Assembly: GCF_001619985.1 (NCBI RefSeq)
Contig: NW_017264204.1
Coordinates: 127,983-191,982, forward strand
Length of the DNA stretch: 64,000 nucleotides
Direction: 5' to 3'
Source of the DNA: Xylona heveae TC161
Taxonomy: Eukaryota > Ascomycota > Xylonomycetes > Xylonales > Xylonaceae
Made by a program: the position numbers and the translations under genes
The notes under the pieces: generated by a model
The model's database searches: none
What the model saw: the letters and a program-made list of their open reading frames with translations, nothing else
Told to the model about the DNA's origin: nothing
Part shown: positions 10,932 to 21,871 of the stretch, piece by piece
Layout of the letters: each line of letters opens with the position of its first letter
How positions within the stretch are numbered: the first letter of the stretch is position 1

Positions 10932-12500
10932 ATGACATCAACATTGAATACGGACACCAGACTGGGCTGGATCGGCCTTGGCTCCATGGGCATCGGCATG
11001 TCCAAGAACCTGCAAAAATATCTCGCAGCTTCAGGTGCGCCGCCGCTGTCATATACCAACCGGACCTTGTCGCGCGGCGATGGCCTCAAGGCTCTCGGCG
11101 GAGTTCCGTATGAGACTGTCGGCGGGGTTGTTGCCAATTCGGACATTATTTTTACTTGTGTACGTATTGTGTATTGTATTCTTGGTTTAATACCGTATAT
11201 ATTAACCACTTTTTCGGCTCGTCACTCGGGTACGATAAACAACACGGTCACACCTCTTTACAATATTTCCAATGCTCCATTATGCAGCAAGTCGATTGCT
11301 GACAACGGTTCTATGCAGGTCAGCAATGACCAGGTTCTGAACTCTGTCATAGACGAAGTGCTTGCTTCTGGCAGCAGTGGCAGTTTAAAAGGAAAAATCT
11401 TTGTCGACTCCACAACCGTTCATCCCGAAACGACAATCAGTGTTGCGAAGAAACTTACAGATGCGCATGCAGAGTTTGTAGCTGGTAAGTAATATGCTTT
11501 TCATTCAAAATTTCTTTCCTTTTTTATTCTTCATGTGTATCACCCTTGTATTTATTTTCTTTTTTTTTCCCATGGTCTTTGCACCATTAACGATCAAGTG
11601 CACAACCGCCTTGCCATGCAGCATTTGAGTTTAACAGTTATCATTTAATTATTTACTAACATACAATTATTTTCTAGCACCAGTGTTTGGAGCATCCGCC
11701 ATGGCAGAAGCCGGCAAACTGATCTTCACACTTGCCGGTCCTGAATCAGCCACATCAAAACTCTCGCCCTATCTAGTTGGCGTCATGGCCAAATCCATTA
11801 TTCCCATGGGAGAAGACGTTTCGAAATCTACACTGTTGAAAATAGCCGGGTATGTTCAGCTATTCATATTTTACCGTCCATTGAACAAAAAAAACCCCCC
11901 CCCCCCCCAAGATCGAAGGCGCCGGAAAAACAACAATGCATTCCATCAACATTGTTCGGTGGCTGATTTCTCGTATAGAAACGTCATAGTCATAAGCTTC
12001 ATGGAAGTCATTTCGGAGGCGCATGTCCTTGCCGAAAAGACCGGTCTTGGTTCGCAAATCCTCGAGACCATGCTCGGCGACATGTTTGGCCCAGTGGTGT
12101 ATTCGTATTCGAAACGTATTACTTCAGGCGCATATGCGCCTCCGATAGGTATATCCCCTCCTTAACCTCTAATTCCTTCTGACTCCCAGGAATCATTTCT
12201 TTCAGAACATGTGGTTGTTTGCTGTTTACTATTTACTGACTGAAAGCAGACCAATCTGCTGGGTTCGGGGTGGATCTCGCATTGAAAGATGTCCGACACG
12301 CCTTGCGCGTGGCGTCGGAAAATGGAACCACCCTCGATGCGCTCGAGGCTGCGCTCAAACACATGCAGCGGGCCAAGGCCTTTGCAGACTCGCTCGGTGG
12401 CCGGCCCTTGGATAGCTCGTCCATGTATGGCGCCATCCGAAGAGATGCGGGCTTGGACTTTTTCTCGGATGCGATCAAGGCGAGAGATGCTTCTTTATAG
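10932..12500 (+). CDS. Beta-hydroxyacid dehydrogenase (3-hydroxyisobutyrate dehydrogenase-like)
   Basis: Five exons (10932-11159, 11319-11484, 11678-11849, 11979-12148, 12250-12500) encode 328 aa. The N-terminus is a Rossmann NAD(P) fold (WIGLGSMGIGMSKNL). The substrate-binding loop is DSTTVHPETT. The segment STLLKIAGNVIVISFMEVISEA carries the Lys and Asn expected of the family's catalytic site. The C-terminal helical domain runs from DQSAGFGVDLALKD to the stop. The family oxidises beta-hydroxyacids such as 3-hydroxyisobutyrate or reduces semialdehydes; the substrate here cannot be told. The first intron (159 nt) has no in-frame stop and could be misread as coding. The third intron carries a long A/C homopolymer at about 11886-11909. 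Confidence 0.9.
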
Positions 12501-13101
12501 AACGGGAGAGCGGGGGAAGGAGGGAGGAGAAGGGGGGGGGGGGGGGAGGGATTGGGTTGAGTTTCTTTTGACGTTCCTTTTCTTTCTTTCTTTTTTTTGT
12601 AGAACCTGGTCTATCTTCCGTATTGTATTATAGCATAAAATTTTGAATAATATCATTGATCTGGCTGGAAGGTTATCTATTACGGTCTACAAGTATCAGA
12701 AGTGCTGGGAAGTAAATATTTTAAGACGCTTGTAATAAATCTCTATAAGATATTTATTTCCCTAAAATATGGTCCAAATAAAAAATAGCATTGAAACCGA
12801 ACTGGTCTTCAGATCTTTCGCATTGTACATTCTTGAGAGTTTTAAAGTGAGAGGATTGTGTCGCTACAGCCTTCGCGTTCTACGGTACTACAGTTAAGGA
12901 ACCTCGCTATGGTCCGCCTACTATTCGTTCATCAACCCTTGGCTACCTACAGTACAGTACTAGGCTACGAATGAGTGCCGATCACGGATCCCGACTACCC
13001 ACAATATTTAATTGTAATCTGATCCATGACCACACATGTAAAATTTGTTCTGAATAAACCATTGGGATGACTGAGATTCTGTAGTATAATTCATGAAATT
13101 T
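12501..13101. other. Intergenic, 3' side of dehydrogenase
   Basis: It begins with a purine-rich, G-homopolymer stretch (about 12505-12550) just after the stop codon, then becomes AT-rich without a coding frame. 13023-13101 may be the non-coding end of the neighbouring Tc1-like remnant. No terminal repeat was identified. Confidence 0.4.
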
Positions 13102-13400
13102 CTAATATTTTGTTGGCCCCCCTTGTGCATCTATCACTGCTTGAGAGCAAGACCTCATGATCTTAATAAGACTGTTGAAGAGACTTTTTGGTAAAGCAAA
13201 GCATGTAGTTATACATATATCCCCTAAATTGTGATAATTGATTGATTCCATATCAAAGTCATCTATTTGCTCATCATCTATGTTGTAGACCTCTTTTTTT
13301 TTTTTTAAAGAAGAAACCAGCAATGTTCTATTGGATTTAGGTCTGGAGAATAAGGTAGCGAGTTTTTGTAAGTAATACCAGCATCCATAAGCTATTGTTA
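13102..13400 (-). mobile_element. Tc1/mariner-type transposase remnant (C-terminal part)
   Basis: Read on the minus strand, the segment gives the third catalytic block of a Tc1-type DDE transposase, LPYSPDLNPIEHCWFLL. A second frame then gives a tail ending VIDAQGGPTKY and a stop. The frame changes at an A-homopolymer (about 13292-13304), so this copy is broken. Only the last third or so of a transposase is present; no upstream domain or second terminal repeat is visible. The tail differs from that of the complete element at 38780-40110, so it is another family. Confidence 0.75.
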
Positions 13401-13706
13401 GACCCTTCTAGCAACACTAAGGAGAGTCACGGTACACACGACGAGATCAAGGCTGTGAAATATGGATGGGGCGTGGAGAATCATTTCCCGGTGAGGGGAG
13501 GAGGAGAAGAAGAAGAAGAAGAAGAAGGAGGAGGAGGAGATGATGCAGGAAAAAAGAGCGGGGTTCTGTTTGTAGCGCTGATCGATTGGTCTAGCGGTGA
13601 TGCGCACAGAAAGTTTTGCGAGACAGAGGCGTTCAAGGAGAGCGTCAAGTTCATTAGAGATATGGATGGGATAATCGAGTTGACGGTGCTTCATATCTGT
13701 TGAGGC
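13401..13706 (+). pseudogene. Headless exon, possible dimeric alpha/beta-barrel protein
   Basis: An open frame without a usable ATG ends at a stop near 13703. It contains WGVENH, an acidic/glycine low-complexity insert (GGA/GAA repeats at about 13498-13542), and FVALIDWSSGDAHRKFCETE followed by AFKESVKFIRDMDG. This resembles the C-terminal half of small ABM/Dabb-type barrel proteins (WDSxEAHxxF...E.FK). The N-terminal half is missing where the Tc1-like remnant begins, which suggests truncation. Family assignment is tentative. Confidence 0.4.
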
Positions 13707-14269
13707 AACATTGGAAGGGTGACAGGATAGGTCTAAGCATTAAATTGTTACAAGGTTGTATCATCGAGCTGGTCATGCTACAAAAAGTGCTGGCCAGGAC
13801 TATGAGTCTATGATGGCAAAGTTTCCGTTTGTTTAATTGACTGAGTCTATTTTTGATACTGGTCTCAAGTTCACAAGTCACAATGTTTCCGATTCTGAAC
13901 ACAAAGCTATAGATTGAAACAGCTCGCTGGTAATCAGGAGTACTATAAATGTTCATTGCTAAAACAAAGGCTGTATGTCATATCGAGAACGAAACCAAGG
14001 ATCCCCAACTGACAACCCCGGGTATCTTAAGTGAAAAGACAAGCTATGAAAGCAACAAGAAAATAGAAAAAAACATAAATGAGGGGCGGGGAGAAAACAT
14101 GAAATCAAAAAGATAGAACCCTGAACAGCACTACTTGACTTTGGTTGCAAGAGTCCTCAACTGACAACTCCCAACACCAATTGACCACAGACCGATATCG
14201 TTAATATCCATTTCCAAAATAGTCTTACACTGCTGCGAGCTTTCCCACACTTAGCTTAGCCATCCATCG
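13707..14269. other. Intergenic, no gene seen
   Basis: AT-rich sequence between the truncated exon and the 3' end of the MFS gene. I see no coding frame or RNA gene. Confidence 0.5.
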
Positions 14270-16138
14270 TTACGGCTCAATGTCCTTTTTGGTGGTGATT
14301 TCGACCGAACGTTCGTAGTCATCTCCAGCAGGACTATCTGTTCCTTCTATGATTTGAATCTTTTGCTTATCGCGCCGGTAGAGGAACTGGATGCCCACAA
14401 CCAGGAAAATTTGAGCAATATTGTTGGCCATGACCCAGTACCATCCTGTAGAGTTATTGTCAATTCATGTTGGGATAAGAAAAAAGTCAACGAAGTGAAA
14501 CATACCAAACTCGAAGCGAGGAGCTTTGGGCGTGGGAAAGGTTACAATGTTGAGACCGGCAAGCAATGCTTGACCGAAAGCATTCATGCTGGCAATGACA
14601 ATAGCTCGTTCCTCGGCGGAGTTGATTGTCTAATGTGAGATGCTATTAGTCTTGTGTCATGTGTAAAAGTATTTCTGACTTGTGGTGTGTGGAACTTACG
14701 ACTTCGGATGACCAAGACATGAAAAGCGGATTCAGGGCACCTCCCATTCCGGCAATATAAAAGGCGAAAAATTTGAGTCCGACGGGAATATGCCAGACCG
14801 CCATGCATATGGAGCCAACAGTCATGCAAATGCAGATGCAAAAAGAAGGGAGCCAGCGAAGCCCGGACGCGTCAGCCCAGTAGCAAGCAATGAGCGCAGT
14901 AATAATGGATATGGCGCTCTGTCCAGTGGGTAGATCGTTGATCTGCGTTTCCGAATAGACATGGTTGTGTGCCTTCAGATACAGACTGAAAGGTTGACCG
15001 TTGGTAATCATTGCCTGGTTGAAGACAATGTAGAGCAGCACAAAAGCATACCACCGCCACGATTTGAATGTCTTTGCAATGGCCGCTCCGCTCAATTTGA
15101 CCTTGGGCGCATTATTTCCGTCCAATGCCATTCGGCTACGCGCCAGATCAATCTGGTCCGCCGTGAGCCACCAGCTCGGCCTCGCTGAATCCGGGCGGGC
15201 TGGAAAGACAATGGCACCGAAGATAGCAACAGGCAAGGTGATGCATCCGCAACTATCGATTGCATGGTTAGCACTTGGTAGACCTTTGAATTTGGTTCAA
15301 GAACAATCATGACTTACACAATAAAGAGCCAACTCCAGCCCTCAAGACCTATAATTTCAAAAATGTAAGCAGAAGGTCGATTGAAAATAAGGGTTTTTCC
15401 ATTCATTTTAATTCTTACCGTTTTTGCCATTGAGATGAGAGTAACACGCAGCCTGAAAATAGCCAGCAAACATGGTACCAAGAGGTCCAGAGATATAGAA
15501 AAGGCTGAGGCGACGAGAAATCTCTGAACGTTTGTACCAGCAGCCAATGCAATAAATGACGCCTGGATATGCAACACATTCAAAAATGCCACTAAAGAAT
15601 CGCACAATGTACACGTGCTTGACGTCTTTAACAAAGGCCGTAAGCAGGGTCAAAACACCCCAGACCAATTCAAATGACGGGATGAGGATGTTCGGGCTAA
15701 AAGAAAATAGAAAAGAGACAAAATGTAAGCAATTTTTCGAGGCGTATATTTTCTTGATTTTCCTGGATCGAAGGAAGAACAACTTACGGGACACGTGTGA
15801 GCAAGAGATTTGAAGGGATCATGGCCAAACAGTAGCCAGCTTGAAAAACACCCGTCGTATACTGTAGATCATTACCCTCCATGTGTGTCGTCTCCTTCAT
15901 GCCCGTGACATAGGCATTTTGGAAAGCTTGAAGATCAAGAAACTATTTGATAGAGGTTAATGATCCGACATTTGCACATCTGTTGATAGATCAAGCCAAC
16001 CTTGGTAAAGAATGTCAAGCAACCAAAGGTCAAAATCATCAAATCCAACTTGAACAACAGGAGTTTCTCTGCCTTTGACATGCCCGGTTCGTACCAGGCC
16101 CAGCGGTGATACCATTTTTGAGACTGGTGGGGGACCAT
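14270..16138 (-). CDS. MFS transporter, Dal5/Tna1-type anion:cation symporter
   Basis: Seven exons on the minus strand: 16001-16138, 15788-15942, 15419-15696, 15318-15348, 14700-15252, 14506-14629, 14270-14445 (484 aa). The model starts before WAWYEPGMSKAEKLLLFKLD, typical just ahead of the first membrane helix of the Dal5 (allantoate permease) family. Later landmarks are GNDLQYTTGVFQAGYCLAMIP, RFFSGIFECVAYPGVIYCIG with WYKRSE, and the central loop after PARPDSARPSWWLT. It should be a plasma-membrane carrier of small organic anions; the substrate is unknown. An upstream ATG at 16320 opens MVPPPQSILHNDSEEVEILD, which looks like an N-terminal extension, but I found no clean phase-matched intron to join it. 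The 31-nt exon 15318-15348 is unusually short; the donor at 16000 is GTTGGC. Confidence 0.85.
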
Positions 16139-17002
16139 CTCCTGGGAGGTGAAATGGTGTCAAAAAAATCAAAGACTGTTTGGGGGAGCAAATTGAACAA
16201 GCGTGTACGTAGATGAGGTGATTCAAACAACATCTTGAAGGGTGAAACTGAGGACATTATATCAAGAATCTCAACTTCTTCACTATCATTATGGAGGATA
16301 CTTTGTGGGGGAGGAACCATTGGCTAGGGCAAGAGACGCTGTCGGCCTAATTAGATGGGGCGGCCTATCGAGATAGTGAGCGGGAGCCGGATCAATTAGG
16401 GTCTCCAATAGCGGGTACGTACCCTTAGTTGGTTAGGGAATACTCGAAACGTCACCAACAAAAGGTACCTGTAATAGTATACCTGGGTACCTATCGTTAA
16501 GGTGGAGCTCCATCAGTGTTTCTCATTTACAGTTAGCGTGGCGATGTTCACTCCACCACACTGATAAGCAACTTCCAGACCCACGGCGGCAAGGTATTAC
16601 CTAACGCTAAACTCAATTTAATCCTTCAACAGCACGGCGGCGATAGGACAAACATTCAATGGTCAAATGAGAACGTCTTGCACCGTTTGCCTTGTGGCGA
16701 ATACCTTGTCTCTGCCTGGCTTGTTAGAGATGCCACGGCATGCCCGTGATACATGGACCAAGGTGGAGCTCAATATGTCCCGCGGACACTCCATCGATGA
16801 GAACAGCAATGCTCCTCTGGTGACCCCGAATGAATAATGCCAGTGTAGATGAGTTATCGAGTATGTGCATATTGCAGAAGGCCCGTATTCAGATTGATTT
16901 AAAGCGTCAATTGTCGTCACCGAATATCCGCTGTATCAACGATAACCCACGAGGAAAAGAATCAAAATCAACAAAGTACTTGAATATCATTATACATCCA
17001 TC
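16139..17002. other. Divergent promoter region between MFS and oxygenase genes
   Basis: The two genes are transcribed away from this segment, so it should hold both promoters. GGTACC-like tracts lie near 16466-16492. No separate gene seen, apart from the possible upstream MFS exon ending at 16320. Confidence 0.4.
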
Positions 17003-18405
17003 ATGCCTAGCGCCGTGTGCCCGTCTGCTGTGGCAAAGCCAACTATTCCCAAATTCATTCCTGCTGCTCCCACCAAAGAGAAGTGTAAGCCATATGACAT
17101 GAAGTTATGCATTTTCTTTGCCGGAATAAGAGTTCATATACTAATGACTATTCTTGTTAGTGGACTATGTCGAACTCGTGAACCTTGATCTGTCCAAATT
17201 CGAAAACCCAGAGACAAGAAAGTCTTTGGCAAAGGAGCTCCTTGACGGTGTCATCAAGCACGGCTTCTTGACCATTTCAAACCATGGAATTTCAGACGAG
17301 TTGTGTGAATCTCAGGTCAACTTGGCTCATGCCGTAATGACCCTTCCCGCTGAGGAGAAGGCACCCTATGAAGGTTGGTCGACTTCTTGTTGTTTCGAAC
17401 ATTTCTTGTACTCCTGCTGAAAATGCAAATTAAAGCTACACCGGAAGAAGACGCGCTGGGCCGATATGTTGGCTTCAAGCCAGCAGGAAAGCTTGGAGCC
17501 AAGGGTGGCTTCCACAAGACTGTAAGTACTGTTTTTCCTTCCCCATGACTGTCTCGCTCTCTCATGTCTAACGCCCCTTACCAGCTTGACCACTACAATA
17601 TCCTCACCTACGACCCCGAGAACCACCAGCACCCCGAGGTCCTCAGACCTTATGTGGATGAGGTTAATGAAGTCATTGGCTTTATTCGACACAACATTCT
17701 GCGAAAACTGCTCGCGCTTATGGCAATTATTTTGGAGGTTCCCGAAGAGACCATTGCTTCCACCCATGCATTTGGCAAAGAGAGTACCGAATATCTTCGT
17801 TACGTAAGTTTTATTTTCCTGTCCCGCTAAACCATACAATGAAAACATTGTCCGATTTAGAGGAATTGAGCTTCGTTCAGCTGACAAAGCATGTGAAGAT
17901 GATCTATAACCCGCGCACCGATGAAGACAATGATAAATACAGAGATCTCTACCTTGCCGGCCACACGGACTGGGGAACTTTTACCTTCCTTTTCAGCCAG
18001 CCTATCTCGGCTCTACAAATTCTTGAATCTTCCACTAATACGTGGAAGTGGGTGCAGTACCTTCCGCAGTCTCTTGTTGTCAATGTCGGAGAGGCGCTTG
18101 AGCTGCTCACCGGTGGTCTCTTCCGTGCCACCATCCACCGTGTCGTTAAGCCACCTGCCGACCAGGAGAGACACAAGCGCATTGGCGTTATTTACTTTGC
18201 CAGGCCGGTCGACGAGGTAGAGTTGAAGCCAATTGACAGCCCATATCTTAAGCGACTTGGTATTGATAAGCCACTGGACGAGAAAGTGTTCAACATGGCC
18301 GACTATTTGGAAGCTCGAAAACATGGTTACAAGCGATTGGACTTTGATCATGACCGACCTCGTACTGACGGATACCACATGGACCCATTCCATGGAAACT
18401 ACTAA
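17003..18405 (+). CDS. 2-oxoglutarate/Fe(II)-dependent dioxygenase (isopenicillin N synthase-like)
   Basis: Five exons (17003-17084, 17161-17373, 17436-17521, 17585-17803, 17899-18405) give 368 aa. The N-terminal DIOX_N part contains VDYVELVNLDLSKF and IKHGFLTISNHGIS. The catalytic double-stranded beta-helix has the iron ligands in GHTDWGTFT (HxD) and the distal His in ATIHRVV. The 2-oxoglutarate Arg is probably the one in KRIGVIYFARP; the usual RxS is RxG here. The tail HDRPRTDGYHMDPFHGNY is Asp/His-rich. Members hydroxylate, desaturate or cyclise small molecules; substrate unknown. It shares a divergent promoter with the MFS gene. Donor GTTGGT (exon 2) is atypical. The last intron uses the acceptor at 17898 because the earlier one (17860s) leads straight to a stop. 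Confidence 0.9.
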
Positions 18406-18591
18406 GAGTTTTTGATTGAGAGATTCCCTTTTTAAGCAGACAGAATGTTTTAGAATTTAGCATTTAGTAAATAAATTGAATTTCAAATAATCCTTGTAAC
18501 AGTGCTCATCCACCTTAGTGAAGTTATCCTTGGCAAGCAGCCCACCGAGCTGCCTGCATAAGATTTAGCTATGCTCTACCCTGTACAATTT

Positions 18592-18682
18592 GGGCGTCCG
18601 TTGGTCTGGACCGTCTGGTTTTGGTCAATCTTTGACTGGAATTTCCACACCAAGCTGGTCTGTTGTCTGGATTGGTCTTATC
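18592..18682 (+). repeat. Fragment related to the TA-flanked element at 19509-20449
   Basis: It begins GGGCGTCCGTTGGTCTGG and contains GGAATTTCCACACCAAG, closely matching 20066-20175 and the ends of the 19509-20449 element. It lacks its own inverted partner, so it is probably a solo end or a short degraded copy. It lies just past the oxygenase and next to the decayed gene at 18719. Confidence 0.6.
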
Positions 18683-18718
18683 ATGCCAGCAAGGTAGTGG
18701 GCAGCTAAAGGCTCCCAA

Positions 18719-19493
18719 TCATTCCTTTGCAATATCGTCGGCACTTTTCCCGTATACAAATTCAAAAAGGTCGGCCCAAATTTTCCATTCTCCATAGGGG
18801 TCTCTATTGACCCTCTTCTGAAGAACTTCGGCAAAAATCTTTCGGGTGTCATGTGCGGCCTGGTTTCTCCCTGCAATGTACTGCACATTGGCATTACTTA
18901 TTAGTTCTGAAGCGCCACGAATAAGGAACAGTGACCACATACAATAGATGCATTTTTGATGATTTCCTTGCAGTCTCCTGGAAGATTCATCTTTTGCAGG
19001 TCTTTTGTGGTAATGAGTTTTGCGAACTGCTGAAGCGTGTGGGCTGAATGTGCCTTCTTGTCTTGCTCCTGGTCCTCTTGTTTTTCTTTGGACAGGTTTT
19101 CCTTTTCCGGTTTCCCAGAAGGTCCACCAATTTCTTTATACTTGCTTTTTTAACTTTTTGAGGAAGTCCGCCACAAAATTCCCCTGTAAGAGGGGCAATT
19201 CCTGATCCTCCAGATTATAGACCTTGTCCCTTAAACACAGAAATTCAGTCTCATTTCTTGAATTTGATCTTCAAACCAAAGCTTCATTTTTTCCCATCAT
19301 GTCGGTTATATTGTTTTCACGATTCTCAATTTCACTTTTGCTCTGCGGCTGCCTTATCTTCCGTTTTTCATGACATATGTTTGTCTTCTGGTCTTGGATA
19401 TTTTGCAACTCTTCGGTTCCCTTTATTAAGACCAAATTCTTTTCCCGATGTCGCGGCAGAAAGAGCTTTCACTTGTTCTGTATAGTCGACCAT
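18719..19493 (-). pseudogene. Decayed gene for a coiled-coil protein of unknown function
   Basis: Read on the minus strand, it starts with an ATG at 19493 (MVDYTEQVKALSAATSGKEF). It goes on through helical, charged pieces in changing frames (ELQNIQDQKTNI; CLRDKVYNLEDQELPLLQG; then a Lys/Glu/Gln-rich linker) to AHTLQQFAKLITTKDLQKMN. A clean phase-0 intron (GTATGT...GTGCAG, 18872-18925 region) joins EIIKNASI to YIAGRNQAAHDTRKIF. The frame ends ...LFEFVYGKSADDIAKE with a stop at 18719. Introns might explain some frame changes, but in-frame stops make a functional product unlikely. I do not know the family; a fungal coiled-coil protein with a C-terminal helical domain is a description, not a function. 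A TA-flanked element sits 15 bp upstream of the ATG. Confidence 0.5.
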
Positions 19494-19508
19494 GGTAAAC
19501 TCTGGCTA

Positions 19509-20449
19509 GGGTGTCCGTTGGAGCCGGTGGAAACTGGTAGTCTTTGGTCTCTTACACAGTAAACCCGGATCAAGTGTGGAAATTTGAAAGTAGGACCAGA
19601 CGGCCTTGGGTTGGTTTGCCTTTGAGAGCATTGGGGTCCAGGCGGGCGGATTTTAATGCTCGTTCCGAGACCGAATCTCGGATCTACCGTTTCATGTTCA
19701 ACCGTGTGACGTGTCTCGGCATCTTCAAGGTAACTCTCTGTTGTCATCAATGCAAGGTGTGTGCCCTGGTTTGAGCGGACTTAACTCCAATGTGACGTGT
19801 GCCATTATGCTCTTATATGAAGCAGCACCAGAACGACAGCAATAAGCCCGATTCAATCTTCGATTCTGAAGAAAATCAGCTATCAAATAACGATGACGAT
19901 AAGATTATTGCAAAATGTCAACAAGCCACGTATATTTATACAGCTCTAGGTACTTACTGTTCTTACCGTTTGTACTTTCTGAGTGGCTCTTTCCTCTTTC
20001 AACAGAAGACTCTCGCGGTTGCAAAGCCAGAAGCAGGTTCCTTCAAGTTTCGTCTATTCTGCTTAGGGTGTCCGTTGGTCTGGTCTGGGTCGGTCTTTGC
20101 CCGAAATTTCCACACCAAGGTGGTCTTTGGTCTGGGGTGGTCTTGTAAGGTAAAGACCAACCTCCAGACCGGACGTGGGCGGTTTCTTAAACTAAATCCA
20201 TCCATGCATAAATATGGTATAAATGTGCATATTTTGGGAAATTCACCAGCATAATTTTGGTGACTGATTATTGATATACTTCCTAACAGGGTAATGTTGG
20301 TAGTGATCACAGACCGGTGGAGGCATGTTCAAAAGACCAACCAAGGTGGTCTGGTCCCTACTTTTAAAATTCCACACTTGGTCCGGGTACGCTGCATAAA
20401 AGACCAAAGACCAAAGAAAACCGGTTTCCACCGGCCCCAACTGACACCC
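19509..20449. mobile_element. Non-autonomous TA-flanked DNA element with long inverted repeats (MITE-like)
   Basis: The left end GGGTGTCCGTTGGAGCCGG continues as an imperfect inverted repeat of about 120-140 bp with the right end (reverse complement GGGTGTCAGTTGGGGCCGG). Shared inner blocks include TCTTTGGTCT, AAGTGTGGAA and GACCAGAC. TA dinucleotides flank both ends (19507-19508 and 20450-20451), the target duplication expected of Tc1/mariner-type insertion. No transposase is visible. The centre carries a short coding-like stretch on the + strand (about 19818-19950, NKPDSIFDSEENQLSNNDDD) of unknown origin. A shorter related copy (20066-20175) is nested inside. Confidence 0.75.
20066..20175 (+). 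mobile_element. Short related element nested in the 19509-20449 element
   Basis: It starts right after TA with GGGTGTCCGTTGGTCTGG, holds AAATTTCCACACCAAGGTGG, and ends near AGACCAACCTCCAGACCGGACG, a rough inverse of its start. It resembles the fragment at 18592 closely. The right end is less certain than the left. Confidence 0.55.
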
Positions 20450-20778
20450 TAATTCTGCTGCATTTTGTAGACGTAATAATACTAATCTGATGATCGAATT
20501 TTTGGTCTCAACTATTGAAAAGAAAAGGAACAGGAAGGGACATTTGTCTGTCTTTTCACAATATTTGAGGGGTGGGATGTGAAGAGCATAACTATATAAG
20601 CAGCCTATTTCAGTTCTACTAACATATAATTGACACTCAATGGAATCAACATTTCTTGAATTTATTACATTTTAAAAATGTTTAAAACCAGAAGAATATA
20701 CCTACAAAAGGAGAGTGGCAAGATGAGACGTCAAAAAAATTGACGGTGGATATCTATACGAAAAAATAGAAAAAAAGA

Positions 20779-20849
20779 TGCGTCGACCGGGAATCGAACC
20801 CGGGGCTCGTCGATGGCAACGACGAATTTTACCACTAAACCATCAACGC
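20779..20849 (-). tRNA. tRNA-Gly (anticodon GCC)
   Basis: The 71-nt minus-strand sequence folds as a cloverleaf. The acceptor stem pairs GCGTTGA with TCGACGC (one G-T wobble), followed by discriminator A. The D-arm is GGTTTAGTGGTAAAA. The anticodon stem CGTCG/CGACG encloses loop TTGCCAT (GCC), and the T-arm is CCGGGTTCGAATCCCGG. No intron. An internal Pol III promoter (A and B boxes) is implied by the D- and T-arm sequences; T runs follow on the transcribed strand. Confidence 0.95.
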
Positions 20850-21871
20850 CAGTTGATATACGAATATTGTAATTGGCTTATGTTTCTCACATTGTCGACA
20901 CTAGAATTATTTAATTCTCTGGTCGGACAAGTATCATGGGGGTGCTGGTTATGTACCCAACACTTGAAGCTGAAGTCCTAGATACTTCCTTTTCTTTCTT
21001 TTATTTTTAATTTAACTAATCTCGTTATCTATATTCCAGGAGTTCATTGGCGAGAGCAGGGATATTCCCGGGGTGATACGCATTATAGTTTATTGGATTT
21101 TGTCTTACTATTGCCGCAACGCTGGGGCACAACTGACTCTCCTTCCATTTAGAGAATCAGTATCATATAGTCATGTTTTTATATTATTATCAATATCCTT
21201 GATGCACGGTAATATATCTCCTTTCCTTTTCTTTTCTTTTATCATTTTTTATTCTTATATCACTTTTCTAGTATCTGCTGATAGGAGGACAGGTAATAAC
21301 ACGAAGTGTATAGAGGTGGGACTCTGGTCCATGGTTCTTCAAATAAGTCCGCGCCAATCTTGAGGGTTACAAAATCATCGATTTGCTAGATGATGTGAGC
21401 GGGAAATGACTTGATGCAGCTTGTATACTGTATATGATTCATGCATTGATCCTTGATATAATAAGCGACATTTGAAGCTGAATGGATACATACAAACAAC
21501 GGTGACAGGAAAAAGAAAAGAAAGTTACGCCCTCCATAGAAACGCCTTCCGACGATTATATAAAAAAGAAACTAAGGACCTTGGACAATACTAGGTATTC
21601 GATACCCGGCCGGCAAACGGAGACGAGACAGAAGACAGATGTAAAGTTAGGGTGAGGGAAATGTCTCGTTATGGTTTGGCGGAAAGGGAGCGAGCCAGAC
21701 AAAGTAACCTCAGGCATGGTTGTAATGTGAACGATATCAGAAGGTCAGATCCCGTGGAAGCGACAAGCAAAAAGTCTAGAGAAATATGACTTGAGATAGA
21801 AAGATGAGAAACGCCAAATCTCCTACAGATGGGAAAGGCCCAGGTTGATTTCAAGGCCACGTAGAGGGAGA
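20850..21871. other. Intergenic, no gene seen
   Basis: AT-rich sequence between the tRNA and the 3' end of snf7. No supported coding frame or repeat. Confidence 0.5.

Noticed and set aside
16139-16320. Possible first exon of the MFS gene starting at 16320
   Set aside because: The acidic N-terminus looks plausible, but no canonical donor and acceptor join it to the next exon in the correct phase.
10932-18405. Possible metabolic gene cluster (dehydrogenase, MFS, 2OG oxygenase)
   Set aside because: No backbone enzyme and no regulator among them; the genes are separated by a transposon remnant. Adjacency alone is not enough.
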